16,315 nucleotides of DNA from SFHK01 sp045538305 (GTDB lineage: Bacteria > Bacillota > Clostridia > Christensenellales > Aristaeellaceae), in assembly GCA_045538305.1 (NCBI GenBank), contig JAZSRC010000057.1, positions 1-16,315 of the forward strand, given 5' to 3'. Position numbers and translations under genes: made by a program. Position 1 is the stretch's first letter; every line of letters starts with the position of its first letter. Below are positions 7,943 through 14,163 of the stretch, one piece after another. The notes beneath the pieces are model-generated. The model saw only the letters and a program-made list of their open reading frames with translations. It searched no databases and had not been told where the DNA came from.

Positions 7943-7971
7943 ATTATAATCCATTCACCGTCAGTCGTAAA
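7943..7971 (-). promoter_or_regulatory. Sigma-A promoter of the TIR-WSxWS-SPFH unit
   Basis: A consensus TATAAT -10 box (7943-7948) lies 17 bp after TTTACG (7966-7971), a 4-of-6 match to the -35 box. Transcription would start near 7936 and leave a leader of about 70 bases before the preferred ATG of the TIR gene. It lies in the 162-bp gap after the methyltransferase gene, where no convincing terminator is seen, so some readthrough from upstream is also possible. Confidence 0.7.
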
Positions 7972-8025
7972 TAGGCAGCACACTTATATCGCAAACACTC
8001 TATATGTATAACAGATATATTATCT

Positions 8026-8817
8026 TTAAGTGAACGCAATATTTCCTTTTTTGTGCTTTTTCGCAATCAGAAAAAAACGATGTATGCGCCCTTCAAGTTT
8101 TCCCGTTTCATCCAGCGTTTTTCTGGCCTTTATCAGATGATCAAGGCAGGCATCTACCGAAAAACCCGGGAACTCCCACTCAATGATGCGTGCAAACCAT
8201 ACAAGCGCACCCACATCATAAAACACAATAGGGGCAAAGCATTCCTCTGCACGCTCGATTTCAAAGCCTGCGCTTCGAAACGAATCGGAAACCTGAGACG
8301 CATACTGCTTGGGAAACGGAAGCTGCGTTAATTCCGGCAAAAGCATTTCAACAAGTTCTCTGTCGTTTTCAGCGCCTACCTGCTGGGTTATGAACAAGCC
8401 GTTCTTTTTCAGAACGCGGTATATTTCACTTTCATTAAAGCTTCCATGCCGGTTAATAACCATATCAAACGATTCGTCTTCAAACGGCAAACAGGTTTCG
8501 GCGTCGGCTTCTCTTATATCGATTCCCATTGGCAAAAGCGTTTCAAAGCACAACCTGACATTCGGTTGGTATCCTTCCGTTGCCGACGTATTCCACGCGG
8601 GATGCCGAAGCGCAAGCAAAAACTCGCCTCCGCCCGTATCGATATCCAGAAGCTTCATATCGGGGGTAAGCCTTTTGAGGATTTCCTTTTTGTAATCCCA
8701 CGGAAGGTTTCCCTCCTCGGCATATCTTCCGTTTATATGGGAAAAATCCCATCCCTTTATCTGCGCAATCCGCTCTTCTTCCCGCCAGAGGGCAACATCT
8801 TTATCAAAATCCGCCAT
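8026..8817 (-). CDS. Class I SAM-dependent methyltransferase
   Basis: The 263-residue protein has the Rossmann-type methyltransferase core. Motif I is LLDIDTGGGEF at 56-66, E81 is the probable ribose-binding acid at the end of the second strand, and the LPFEDESFDMVINRHG stretch at 110-125 is the typical Methyltransf_11 motif. The C-terminal third is helical and aromatic. The substrate cannot be told from the sequence; relatives include antibiotic-resistance-type and small-molecule methyltransferases. The ATG at 8815-8817 is chosen over the TTG one codon earlier. It follows the stop of the YaiI-family gene by 4 bp with a GGGAAG ribosome site inside that gene's end, so the two are in one operon. 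Confidence 0.85.
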   Translation of the reverse strand: MADFDKDVALWREEERIAQIKGWDFSHINGRYAEEGNLPWDYKKEILKRLTPDMKLLDIDTGGGEFLLALRHPAWNTSATEGYQPNVRLCFETLLPMGIDIREADAETCLPFEDESFDMVINRHGSFNESEIYRVLKKNGLFITQQVGAENDRELVEMLLPELTQLPFPKQYASQVSDSFRSAGFEIERAEECFAPIVFYDVGALVWFARIIEWEFPGFSVDACLDHLIKARKTLDETGKLEGRIHRFFLIAKKHKKGNIAFT

Positions 8818-8821
8818 CAAA

Positions 8822-9283
8822 TCAATCTTCCCTTTCCGAAAGCATCTTCCGTATCAGCGCTTCAAAGGCAGATGCAAAGCGCTCGTCGTCTTCATTTGTC
8901 CGCTTTTTGGGGCCCTTAATATGGTGCTTCCCATTTTTCATACGCGCCTTAAGCGCCAGATGTCTGTCCGCCAGCAGCTGCCCGATATTATCGTTTGTAT
9001 ATACAAGACCGTTTTGTCCGATCGCAAACGCGCCGCGCCCAAGCGCCATTGCGGCCACGCCGTAATCCTGCGTAACCACAACATCCCCTTTTCCGCATAC
9101 GTTTACAAGCGCAAAGTCGACCGCATCGCGCCCTGCGCCAATGACCCGGATTTCGCTGTAATCGGAGAAAAGTATGTGATTGGTATCGCAGAACAATGTG
9201 ACGGGGACGGCATAAGCCCTGCTGATCCGCTCAATTATCTGAACGACCGGGCATGCATCCGCATCTACAAACACTGATCCCAT
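8822..9283 (-). CDS. YaiI/YqxD family protein (UPF0178, DUF188)
   Basis: The 153-residue protein shows the family hallmarks: VDADACPV near the N-terminus (6-13), DVVVTQDYGVA at 67-77 and GPKKRTNEDDERF at 124-136. The family is widespread in bacteria, has a PIN/NYN-like predicted fold with conserved aspartates, and has no firmly established function; metal-dependent nuclease activity is only an inference from fold. I start at ATG 9281-9283, which has AGGAGG eight bases upstream, and not at the earlier in-frame TTG. It lies 36 bp after the flavoprotein gene and 4 bp before the methyltransferase, in the middle of a three-gene operon. Length is normal. Confidence 0.93.
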   Translation of the reverse strand: MGSVFVDADACPVVQIIERISRAYAVPVTLFCDTNHILFSDYSEIRVIGAGRDAVDFALVNVCGKGDVVVTQDYGVAAMALGRGAFAIGQNGLVYTNDNIGQLLADRHLALKARMKNGKHHIKGPKKRTNEDDERFASAFEALIRKMLSERED

Positions 9284-9319
9284 CGAAGTAGCCTCCTGCC
9301 TTGTCAAACCGTTTCTGTT

Positions 9320-9952
9320 TTACCGGATAAAATTCGTAAAGGCAGCCGCCTCACGCTCCGGCAGGGACACGCCGTTTTCAAGCGCAACCTTTTTGCACTT
9401 CAGCATAAATGCCATATTGCGGGCAAGCGTACGCATGGTCTGAAGGCCCTCCGCGTCCTGCTCCACCTGACCGCCGGGCGCGCCGTGCACCAGATTCCAA
9501 TACTGCGAAGTAACAATTGGCATCTGCATAAGGCCAAAGTATTTATTAAGCTGATCCCACGTTGCAGTCGTTCCGGCACGACGGGCAGTAGAAACTGCAG
9601 CGGCGGGTTTCAAATAAAAACGATTTCCACGTCCAACCAGATCGGCATAAAAAATGCGATCCATAAACGATGTCAGCGCTCCGGAAGCGCCGCCCCAGTG
9701 AACGGGAGAACCGAAGACAAATCCGTCGGCGTCCTTCGCCTTATCCAGAAATACATTCACACAATCGTCAAAGACGCACTTTCCAAGCCTTCCGCAGCCA
9801 AAACAGGCTTGACAGCCGGCAACAGCAGCGTTTCCAAGCCAAAAAACCTCCGCTTCAATGCCTTCCTTTTCCAACTGACGAGCAACTTCCATAAGCGCGG
9901 CATGGGTATTCCCTTCCTTATGCGGGCCTCCATTTACCAATAAAACCTTCAT
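9320..9952 (-). CDS. Flavodoxin-family iron-sulfur flavoprotein (NADPH-dependent FMN reductase-like)
   Basis: The 210-residue protein begins with a flavin-binding loop NGGPHKEGNT at 7-16. It contains C47, C50, C53 and C59 in the compact C-x2-C-x2-C-x5-C pattern associated with a [4Fe-4S] cluster, followed by GFVFGSPVHWGGASG, the typical FMN-contacting segment of this family. It probably transfers electrons to quinones, nitro compounds or other acceptors in the cytoplasm; the real acceptor is unknown. The start at 9950-9952 is set by GGAGG seven bases upstream and by homology beginning at MKVLLVNGG. It is the first gene of an operon with the YaiI-family and methyltransferase genes and has its own promoter. 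Confidence 0.88.
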   Translation of the reverse strand: MKVLLVNGGPHKEGNTHAALMEVARQLEKEGIEAEVFWLGNAAVAGCQACFGCGRLGKCVFDDCVNVFLDKAKDADGFVFGSPVHWGGASGALTSFMDRIFYADLVGRGNRFYLKPAAAVSTARRAGTTATWDQLNKYFGLMQMPIVTSQYWNLVHGAPGGQVEQDAEGLQTMRTLARNMAFMLKCKKVALENGVSLPEREAAAFTNFIR

Positions 9953-9997
9953 AGAAATGCCTCCATTCTTCCTTTTCATGAACCTTTTTACCCTATA

Positions 9998-10027
9998 AGT
10001 GTATCATTCATTTTTGCTATCGGTCAA
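9998..10027 (-). promoter_or_regulatory. Promoter of the flavoprotein-YaiI-methyltransferase operon
   Basis: TTGACC (10022-10027) and TACACT (9998-10003) are separated by 18 bp on the minus strand, upstream of the flavoprotein gene. The -35 box matches consensus at five of six positions and the -10 at four. Transcription would start near 9991, leaving a leader of about 40 bases. Confidence 0.55.
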
Positions 10028-10066
10028 GCACAAAAGCAATTAATGACTTCCCATAACTGGACAACA

Positions 10067-10101
10067 AAAGGCCGAAATGATCTGCATTCATTTCAGCCTT
10101 T
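10067..10101 (-). terminator. Intrinsic terminator after the small membrane protein gene
   Basis: GAAATGA (10074-10080) pairs with TCATTTC (10088-10094). After one mismatch AAAGGC (10067-10072) pairs with GCCTTT (10096-10101). On the minus strand the stem is followed by TTTTGTTG. It begins 8 bases after the stop of the 10110-10742 gene and lies before the next operon's promoter. Confidence 0.75.
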
Positions 10102-10109
10102 CTTATACC

Positions 10110-10742
10110 TCATTCATTTACGGTATGCGTTTCAGTCGTTATCATCTCGTATTTTAATTTGTTTTCCAGCGAATAACCCACAAGCAGGGAAGAGTTAATC
10201 TCCATCATTCTCCGTATCAGTTCGTCAAACGCATCTTTATTCTTGATCTTTCCATAGAAAACGGGCACATCCATGCCATTGGTAAGCTTCAGAGAACAGG
10301 AGTGGAGTCGCATAAGCGGAATCAACAACATCCTAATGGTATCTCTCTGCATATAAATCCAGGCGACAGAATTCATAGGAAGAATCGCACCGTACGGAAG
10401 GAACAAAAAATCTTTTGATATGGCAAAAACGCGCCCACCCTCACGGATTACTTCTGCGTTTTCCAGATCCGCCAAGGCCCGTTCCAGTTCATTGTATCCT
10501 TTTAATATCTTATGGGTTTTACGTCGGAATACCAAGAGTGAAAAAAGCCTTATAGCTGCATAAAGCAGATACAAAAAGCACACTATGAGCGTAACACCCG
10601 AAATAGTGATCGCCACATCCTCATCCATTACAGAGGGAATTATGTATATGGAAACTACAATCAGCATAAGTGCAATCAGCACTTTTCCATTTTCGCGCAT
10701 TCTATATGCGGTCAGAATTTTCTGGTTAAGCACATTGTTCAT
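10110..10742 (-). CDS. Small two-helix membrane protein of unknown function
   Basis: The 210-residue protein is not one I can name. It has a short basic N-terminus, two membrane helices (about 20-38 and 44-72) joined by an acidic turn, and a cytoplasmic part beginning with RRKTHKILKGYNELE. The part from about 104 to 165 is rich in beta-type segments (VFAISKDFLFLP, SVAWIYMQRD, SLKLTNGMDVPVFYG) and ends in a helix, a layout reminiscent of bacterial PH-like membrane domains, but this is only an impression. The ATG has a weak AGAAGAGAA site. It is a single-gene unit with its own extended -10 promoter and terminator, and nothing in the neighbours points to a function. Confidence 0.7.
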   Translation of the reverse strand: MNNVLNQKILTAYRMRENGKVLIALMLIVVSIYIIPSVMDEDVAITISGVTLIVCFLYLLYAAIRLFSLLVFRRKTHKILKGYNELERALADLENAEVIREGGRVFAISKDFLFLPYGAILPMNSVAWIYMQRDTIRMLLIPLMRLHSCSLKLTNGMDVPVFYGKIKNKDAFDELIRRMMEINSSLLVGYSLENKLKYEMITTETHTVNE

Positions 10743-10777
10743 ATAGAGATTCTCTTCTTTCTCTTTTGATGGATCAG

Positions 10778-10786
10778 ATTATAGCA
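10778..10786 (-). promoter_or_regulatory. Extended -10 promoter of the small membrane protein gene
   Basis: The minus strand reads TGCTATAAT, an extended -10 element with a perfect TATAAT hexamer (10778-10783) and the TG dinucleotide. No good -35 box is at standard spacing; TTGAAA lies 20 bp away. The leader to the ATG at 10742 would be about 30 bases. Confidence 0.55.
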
Positions 10787-10898
10787 CTAAATATAAAGCA
10801 GAGTTTCAATCGGTTTCCCATGTCAGGCTTCTATCCAAAACAACGTTCCGGAGACATACATCAGAACAATTTCCATACGCTTTCGCCGGTCACCTATT

Positions 10899-10928
10899 AC
10901 GATAAATCACATCGTACGGTTTTGTCAA
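10899..10928 (-). promoter_or_regulatory. Possible second, upstream promoter for the membrane protein gene
   Basis: A perfect TTGACA (10923-10928) is followed after 18 bp by TATCGT (10899-10904), a 4-of-6 match to the -10 box, on the minus strand. A transcript from here would have a leader of about 150 bases. The rest of 10787-11002 shows no gene on either strand. Confidence 0.35.
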
Positions 10929-11002
10929 TTTGTATTCGCAGTAGAAAATGAATGGAGCGTTCCAAGTATATGGATAGATCTCCTCATCGGCGGCCAAGCC
11001 TT

Positions 11003-11315
11003 CTACTGAGCAGGCAGCATTTGAATAAACCGCCTGAGCGCCTGGTTATCATCATTCTTTCGCCATACAATCAGAATCTCTTCCGTTTCGCCTTCTCCGG
11101 ATAGAGGAATGAACACAACATTCTCCGTCCCGACGTCCCAAGGATGAGAATACTCCGGCACAATGGAGATAATCCAGTTTCCCAAGCTGGTCGCTTACTT
11201 GTCGAAAGAATTCGTCCTTTTCCGCTTTGAATTCGATTCCTACGCAGATTTTCAATCTCAGATGTTGACATCCTTGCTGGATTGCTATATACTGCTCTTG
11301 TTGTATTTTGTTCAT
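11003..11315 (-). pseudogene. Remnant of a LysR-type regulator (C-terminal part)
   Basis: Two overlapping reading frames look like one broken protein. The last 60 codons (11003-11185) give a typical end of a LysR substrate-binding domain, with VVFIPLSGEGETEEILIVWR and then ALRRFIQML before the stop. The preceding piece (to about 11315) lies in another frame and includes LRLKICVGIEFKAEK, which resembles the start of that domain. The helix-turn-helix N-terminus is absent and the frame changes near 11180, so it cannot encode a working regulator. Where the N-terminus should be, the sequence becomes the hairpin-rich leader of the transporter genes, which suggests deletion or replacement. The assignment rests on short segments and is moderate. 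Confidence 0.5.
11265..11293 (+). promoter_or_regulatory. Strong plus-strand promoter upstream of the ABC transporter remnant
   Basis: TTGACA (11265-11270) and TATACT (11288-11293) are separated by exactly 17 bp, a near-consensus sigma-A promoter. Transcription would start near 11300 and run through two hairpins before reaching the substrate-binding gene at 11473. It overlaps the edge of the LysR remnant on the other strand, so it may once have been in a divergent regulator/target arrangement or be fortuitous. Confidence 0.5.
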
Positions 11316-11339
11316 TTCAATCTCATTTTACAACAAAAT

Positions 11340-11385
11340 AGAGCTTTCTTCCACCTTCCCAGTGGTTGAAAGCTCTGTTTTTTTT
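11340..11385 (+). terminator. Terminator-like hairpin in the leader of the ABC transporter genes
   Basis: AGAGCTTTC (11340-11348) pairs with GAAAGCTCT (11368-11376). Inside, CCAC pairs with GTGG across a TT/TT internal loop. Eight T's follow (11378-11385). It is a textbook intrinsic terminator on the plus strand, yet no plus-strand gene ends upstream. It may be a transcription attenuator for the genes from 11473, or the leftover end of a deleted gene. Confidence 0.7.
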
Positions 11386-11388
11386 CTC

Positions 11389-11408
11389 GGGCTGTTGTGC
11401 AACAGCCC
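11389..11408 (+). terminator. Second tandem hairpin, perfect 9-bp palindrome
   Basis: GGGCTGTTG (11389-11397) and CAACAGCCC (11400-11408) form a perfect stem with a two-base loop, followed by the T-rich CTTTGTTTTGCTTTTC. It comes only four bases after the T-run of the first hairpin, giving two terminators in a row ahead of the substrate-binding gene. Confidence 0.55.
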
Positions 11409-11472
11409 CTTTGTTTTGCTTTTCTCATCCCATATGGATGTAGAAATAGATATTTTATTGGAGGTAAGAACC

Positions 11473-12344
11473 ATGAAAAAGACCCTTTCTATGCTGATGA
11501 TTATCGTACTGATGCTCGTTGTGGGCGGCGCCACCTGGGCGGAGAACTATTCTGTTGGCGTATGCCAGCTGATGGTTCATGATTCGCTGGATCAGGCCAC
11601 GCAGGGATTTTTAAGATCGATACGCAGGTTGCCGTCGACGCCAATCTGTGTTCAACTGTTGTCAACGCTTTCAATGCCAAACGCGTAAATTTGATCATGG
11701 GCAATGCCACCCCCGCGCTGCTGGCTGCCGCTAACATAATCACCAAAATCCCCGTGCTGGGCACTTCTGTAACGGATTATGCCGATACCTTTGCCGGGGA
11801 TATTCCCGCCAACATTACTGGCACCTCCGATGCTGTTCCGTTTGCCGAGCAGGCTCAGATGATGATCGATACCCTTGGCCTGGTACCGGGCGATGTTGTA
11901 GGCGTTCTGTACTGCACAAACGAATCCAACTCGCTGATTCAGTACGAAGCCGTAAAAGCCCTGTTTGAGGAAAAGGGTATTGTTGTAAAGGCATATACCT
12001 TCTCCGAAACTACCGAGCTGCAGGCGGTAACTGCTTCCATGGCAAACGAATGCAAAGCCGTATACGTTCCTTCCGATAACACTGTTGCTGCAAACGACAC
12101 AATCGTCGGCATGATCTGCAATGAAAAGAACGTTCCCATCTACACCAGCTACGGCGGAACCATCTGCTATGCCAGCCTTGCCATCGATTACTACCAGCTG
12201 GGTTATGAAACCGGCCTGATGGCTGCCGACATTCTGCTGAACGGTAAATCTCCCGCTGATATTGCAATCATGACCCTTACTCCCACCGTCACCTACAATG
12301 CGGAGCTTTGCGCTCAGCTGAGTATTGAGATTCCCGCCAACTGA
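11473..12344 (+). pseudogene. ABC transporter substrate-binding protein, frameshifted by an internal deletion
   Basis: This belongs to the ABC_sub_bind (PF04392/TrpX-like) family of extracytoplasmic binding proteins. The ATG has GGAGG nine bases upstream and starts a Sec signal peptide ending ATWA before ENYSVGVCQLMVH. After DQATQGF near 11610 the frame is lost and the first part stops near 11688. The family sequence resumes in another frame with FKIDTQVAVDANLCSTVVN and continues through LIMGNATPALLAAAN, IPVLGTSVTDY and VYVPSDNTVAAND to the normal end at 12344. Relatives have about a dozen more residues between these parts, so a deletion of roughly 30-40 bases not divisible by three fits. Unlike many relatives there is no lipobox cysteine. 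The gene precedes a truncated permease by 33 bp, so the whole transporter is dead or decaying. Confidence 0.8.
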
Positions 12345-12377
12345 TCAAAAAGAATAGACTGAGAGAAGAGATACTTT

Positions 12378-12800
12378 ATGACATTCCTGTATGCACTGCC
12401 CGGAGCCATCGCAGAGGGACTCATTTGGAGTCTGATGGGTATCGGCGTTTATATCTCCAATAAGATACTGGACATCGCAGATCTGACGGTTGACGGTTCG
12501 ATTTGCACGGGAGCCTGCGTCTGTGCCGTGCTGTTGGCCGACGGCATACCCGTATGGGTCAGCGTACTTTCCGCGTTATTTGCGGGGGCATTGGCCGGTA
12601 TTGTAACGGGTTTACTGCATACAGCGCTGGGAATTCCGTCCATCCTGGCCGGCATTCTTACCCAACTCATGCTCTATACGGTAAATTTGTGCATCCTTGG
12701 CGGAAAGTCACTTTCAGTTCGGTTTCACCTGTTTTCTTGCCGATTTCCTTGTGCATCAAAACGCCGGGAAGAAGCTTTTCCAGCTGCGCACGGTTGGTAA
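12378..12800 (+). pseudogene. ABC transporter permease, C-terminally truncated
   Basis: The first 111 codons match the inner-membrane permease that normally accompanies ABC_sub_bind proteins (BPD_transp_2 type). They give several membrane helices and the motif DLTVDGSICTGACV, then LTQLMLYTVNLCILGGKS. Intact relatives are near 300 residues and are followed by an ATPase gene. Here family similarity ends near 12708, and the frame continues for about 30 unrelated basic, cysteine-containing codons to 12800. That tail is simply the antisense of the flavodoxin pseudogene lying head-on. The permease cannot form a transporter, and no ATPase gene is present. The ribosome site is weak. The junction coincides with a GAAAGT-C-ACTTTC palindrome. 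Confidence 0.8.
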
Positions 12801-13154
12801 ATCCGCCGCCGCCCGAAGTACAGAACGGTATAACGCATTTCCCCGAGAAGTCGTGTGCATCAATAAAGCTGTCTACGATGCTCGGTTCACGTCCCCACCA
12901 GATCGGGAACCCAAGGAAAACGACGTCATATCCGCACAGACAAAGTTCATCGGTAGCAAGTGCGGGACGGCAGTTTACATCCTGCATTTCCAATGTGCTT
13001 CGGGACTGCTTGTTCGTCCAGTCCAGATCGGCAGCGCTGTAGAGCATTTCCGGCTTGATCTCAAAAAGATCGGCTTCGGCAGTATAAGCCAGCTTTTCGG
13101 CGGCCGCGCGCGTCACACCGCTTGCAGAGAAGTAAGCAACCAGTACTTTTTCAT
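12667..13154 (-). pseudogene. Flavodoxin, frameshifted at its start and truncated at its end
   Basis: The protein is a short-chain flavodoxin (Flavodoxin_4-like). The expected N-terminus KVLVAYFSASGVTRAAAEKL and later VVFLGFPIWWGREPSIVDSF and CTSGGGGF are all visible. The start has an ideal AGGAGG seven bases before ATG (13152-13154), but five A's follow it where six are needed for MKKVLVAYFS, so translation from this ATG would hit a stop at codon 14. The C-terminus also runs out of family similarity near 12710, where the sequence becomes antisense permease. It lies 19 bp after the nitroreductase and was the second gene of that operon. The A-tract lesion could be a sequencing or assembly error; the truncated end cannot be explained so easily. 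Confidence 0.75.
12703..12715. other. Palindrome at the permease/flavodoxin junction
   Basis: GAAAGT (12703-12708) and ACTTTC (12710-12715) form a perfect 6-bp inverted repeat around one base. It sits exactly where permease similarity ends on the plus strand and flavodoxin similarity ends on the minus strand. It probably marks the rearrangement breakpoint. Confidence 0.5.
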
Positions 13155-13173
13155 CGTGATACCTCCTGATTGA

Positions 13174-13983
13174 TCAAAACTGATATGTGGCAATGTATTC
13201 TTCACCGTTTTTCGTACTCAGCCCCGGATTCATATCCATCAGCTGCGGACACAGTCCCCCCTCTTGAGCGGCCAGATCAAAATGGCACAGCGCAATGCCC
13301 ATGTCGATCTTCTGCATATCGAGCGCGCCTCCGGAGAAGCCCCTCGAGCGGAGCAGATAGAAATGCGCTGCATGCTCTTCGAGCACAATACGCCAGGGCT
13401 GTTTATTCGCCGCCGACGGCGCCAGCCTGACCATTTCAAGGGCATAGCTGAGTTTCCCATCTCTCGCCTGCGTAAGAGGCTTATCAAAACTTCCGTCAAA
13501 AAACAGTTTTTCAAAGGCAATGCGTTCGTCGGCTTTGATGCCCTTGCGCATCAACGTTTCCCGCAGAGACATTTTCTTTGCTGGATAGCCGAGCGGGCTG
13601 ACGCAGGGCATTACTTCATCTTCGCTCAGTTTCATGGCCTTTTCAAACGAACCTCGGTCCATTGTTCCGCCCACCCAGACCGTACCGATCCCCAGAGACT
13701 GCGCAAACAAAACCAGCTTTTCAAAGCTGTAGCCGATGGCTTCGTTCAGATGCGGTGCTTTTTTCATCTTCGCGCCCACATACAGATCTGTACCCACTAC
13801 AACAGGGCAGCTCAGGTTCTGTTCCTTTGCGTTCAGCAGCTTGAATTCTACGGCCAGCCCATAGGGATTTTCGATCTTTTCCATAAAGTTGAGCAGCTGT
13901 TCCATATCCGGTAGCGCAATCGGCCGTTTGTCGAATGTTCTTACGCTTCTTCTGCCGCGTACCAATGCGTCAATCTGATTCAT
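13174..13983 (-). CDS. Nitroreductase-family protein (TM1586-like)
   Basis: The 269-residue protein has the flavin-binding RRSVR motif at 11-15 and a second conserved block RLAPSAANKQPWRIVL at 186-201, both typical of FMN-dependent nitroreductases in the two-lobed TM1586-like group. Between them is VLFAQSLGIGTVWVGGT, the helix-strand element seen in this fold. It probably reduces nitro compounds, quinones or flavins with NAD(P)H in the cytoplasm; the substrate is not evident. The ATG at 13981-13983 has GGAGG nine bases upstream. An out-of-frame ATG lies five bases earlier. The gene is followed after 19 bp by the flavodoxin pseudogene, a possible former electron-transfer partner. Length is normal. 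Confidence 0.88.
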   Translation of the reverse strand: MNQIDALVRGRRSVRTFDKRPIALPDMEQLLNFMEKIENPYGLAVEFKLLNAKEQNLSCPVVVGTDLYVGAKMKKAPHLNEAIGYSFEKLVLFAQSLGIGTVWVGGTMDRGSFEKAMKLSEDEVMPCVSPLGYPAKKMSLRETLMRKGIKADERIAFEKLFFDGSFDKPLTQARDGKLSYALEMVRLAPSAANKQPWRIVLEEHAAHFYLLRSRGFSGGALDMQKIDMGIALCHFDLAAQEGGLCPQLMDMNPGLSTKNGEEYIATYQF

Positions 13984-14098
13984 ATCATGTTTCCTCCGGC
14001 TTTGCCAATCAGCATTCTATCAAATCCCGTTTTGTTCTTAACGCTTAGTTGCTTTAATGTTATATCGCATACCTGTTCATTTTCCTCATAGAGCCATC

Positions 14099-14163
14099 AG
14101 CAGCATACCGGCAGTAATCCGCAGTGCGATAATGACCAGCTTCGAAATATCGTCACCTTCGCA
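14099..14163 (-). other. Hydrophobic in-frame codons after the tannase stop
   Basis: Directly after the tannase TAA the same frame stays open for 20 codons and reads like one membrane helix, KLVIIALRITAGMLLMAL, then TGA. No start or ribosome site is seen for it. It may be the tail of a lost membrane-protein gene or mere chance. The rest of 13984-14163 shows only the nitroreductase upstream region, with a weak TAGAAT -10-like box. Confidence 0.25.

Noticed and set aside
9284..9307. Upstream TTG start for the YaiI-family gene
   Set aside because: AGGAGG is correctly placed for the ATG at 9283, and the family motif starts there.
11389..11408. Insertion-sequence end
   Set aside because: The perfect GGGCTGTTG/CAACAGCCC hairpin resembles ends seen near some insertion sequences, but there is no transposase fragment, partner repeat or target duplication, so a terminator is the simpler reading.
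11296..11472. T-box or known riboswitch in the leader of the substrate-binding gene
   Set aside because: The transporter family made a tryptophan T-box plausible, but no AGGGTGG-type antiterminator motif or other known riboswitch core is visible.
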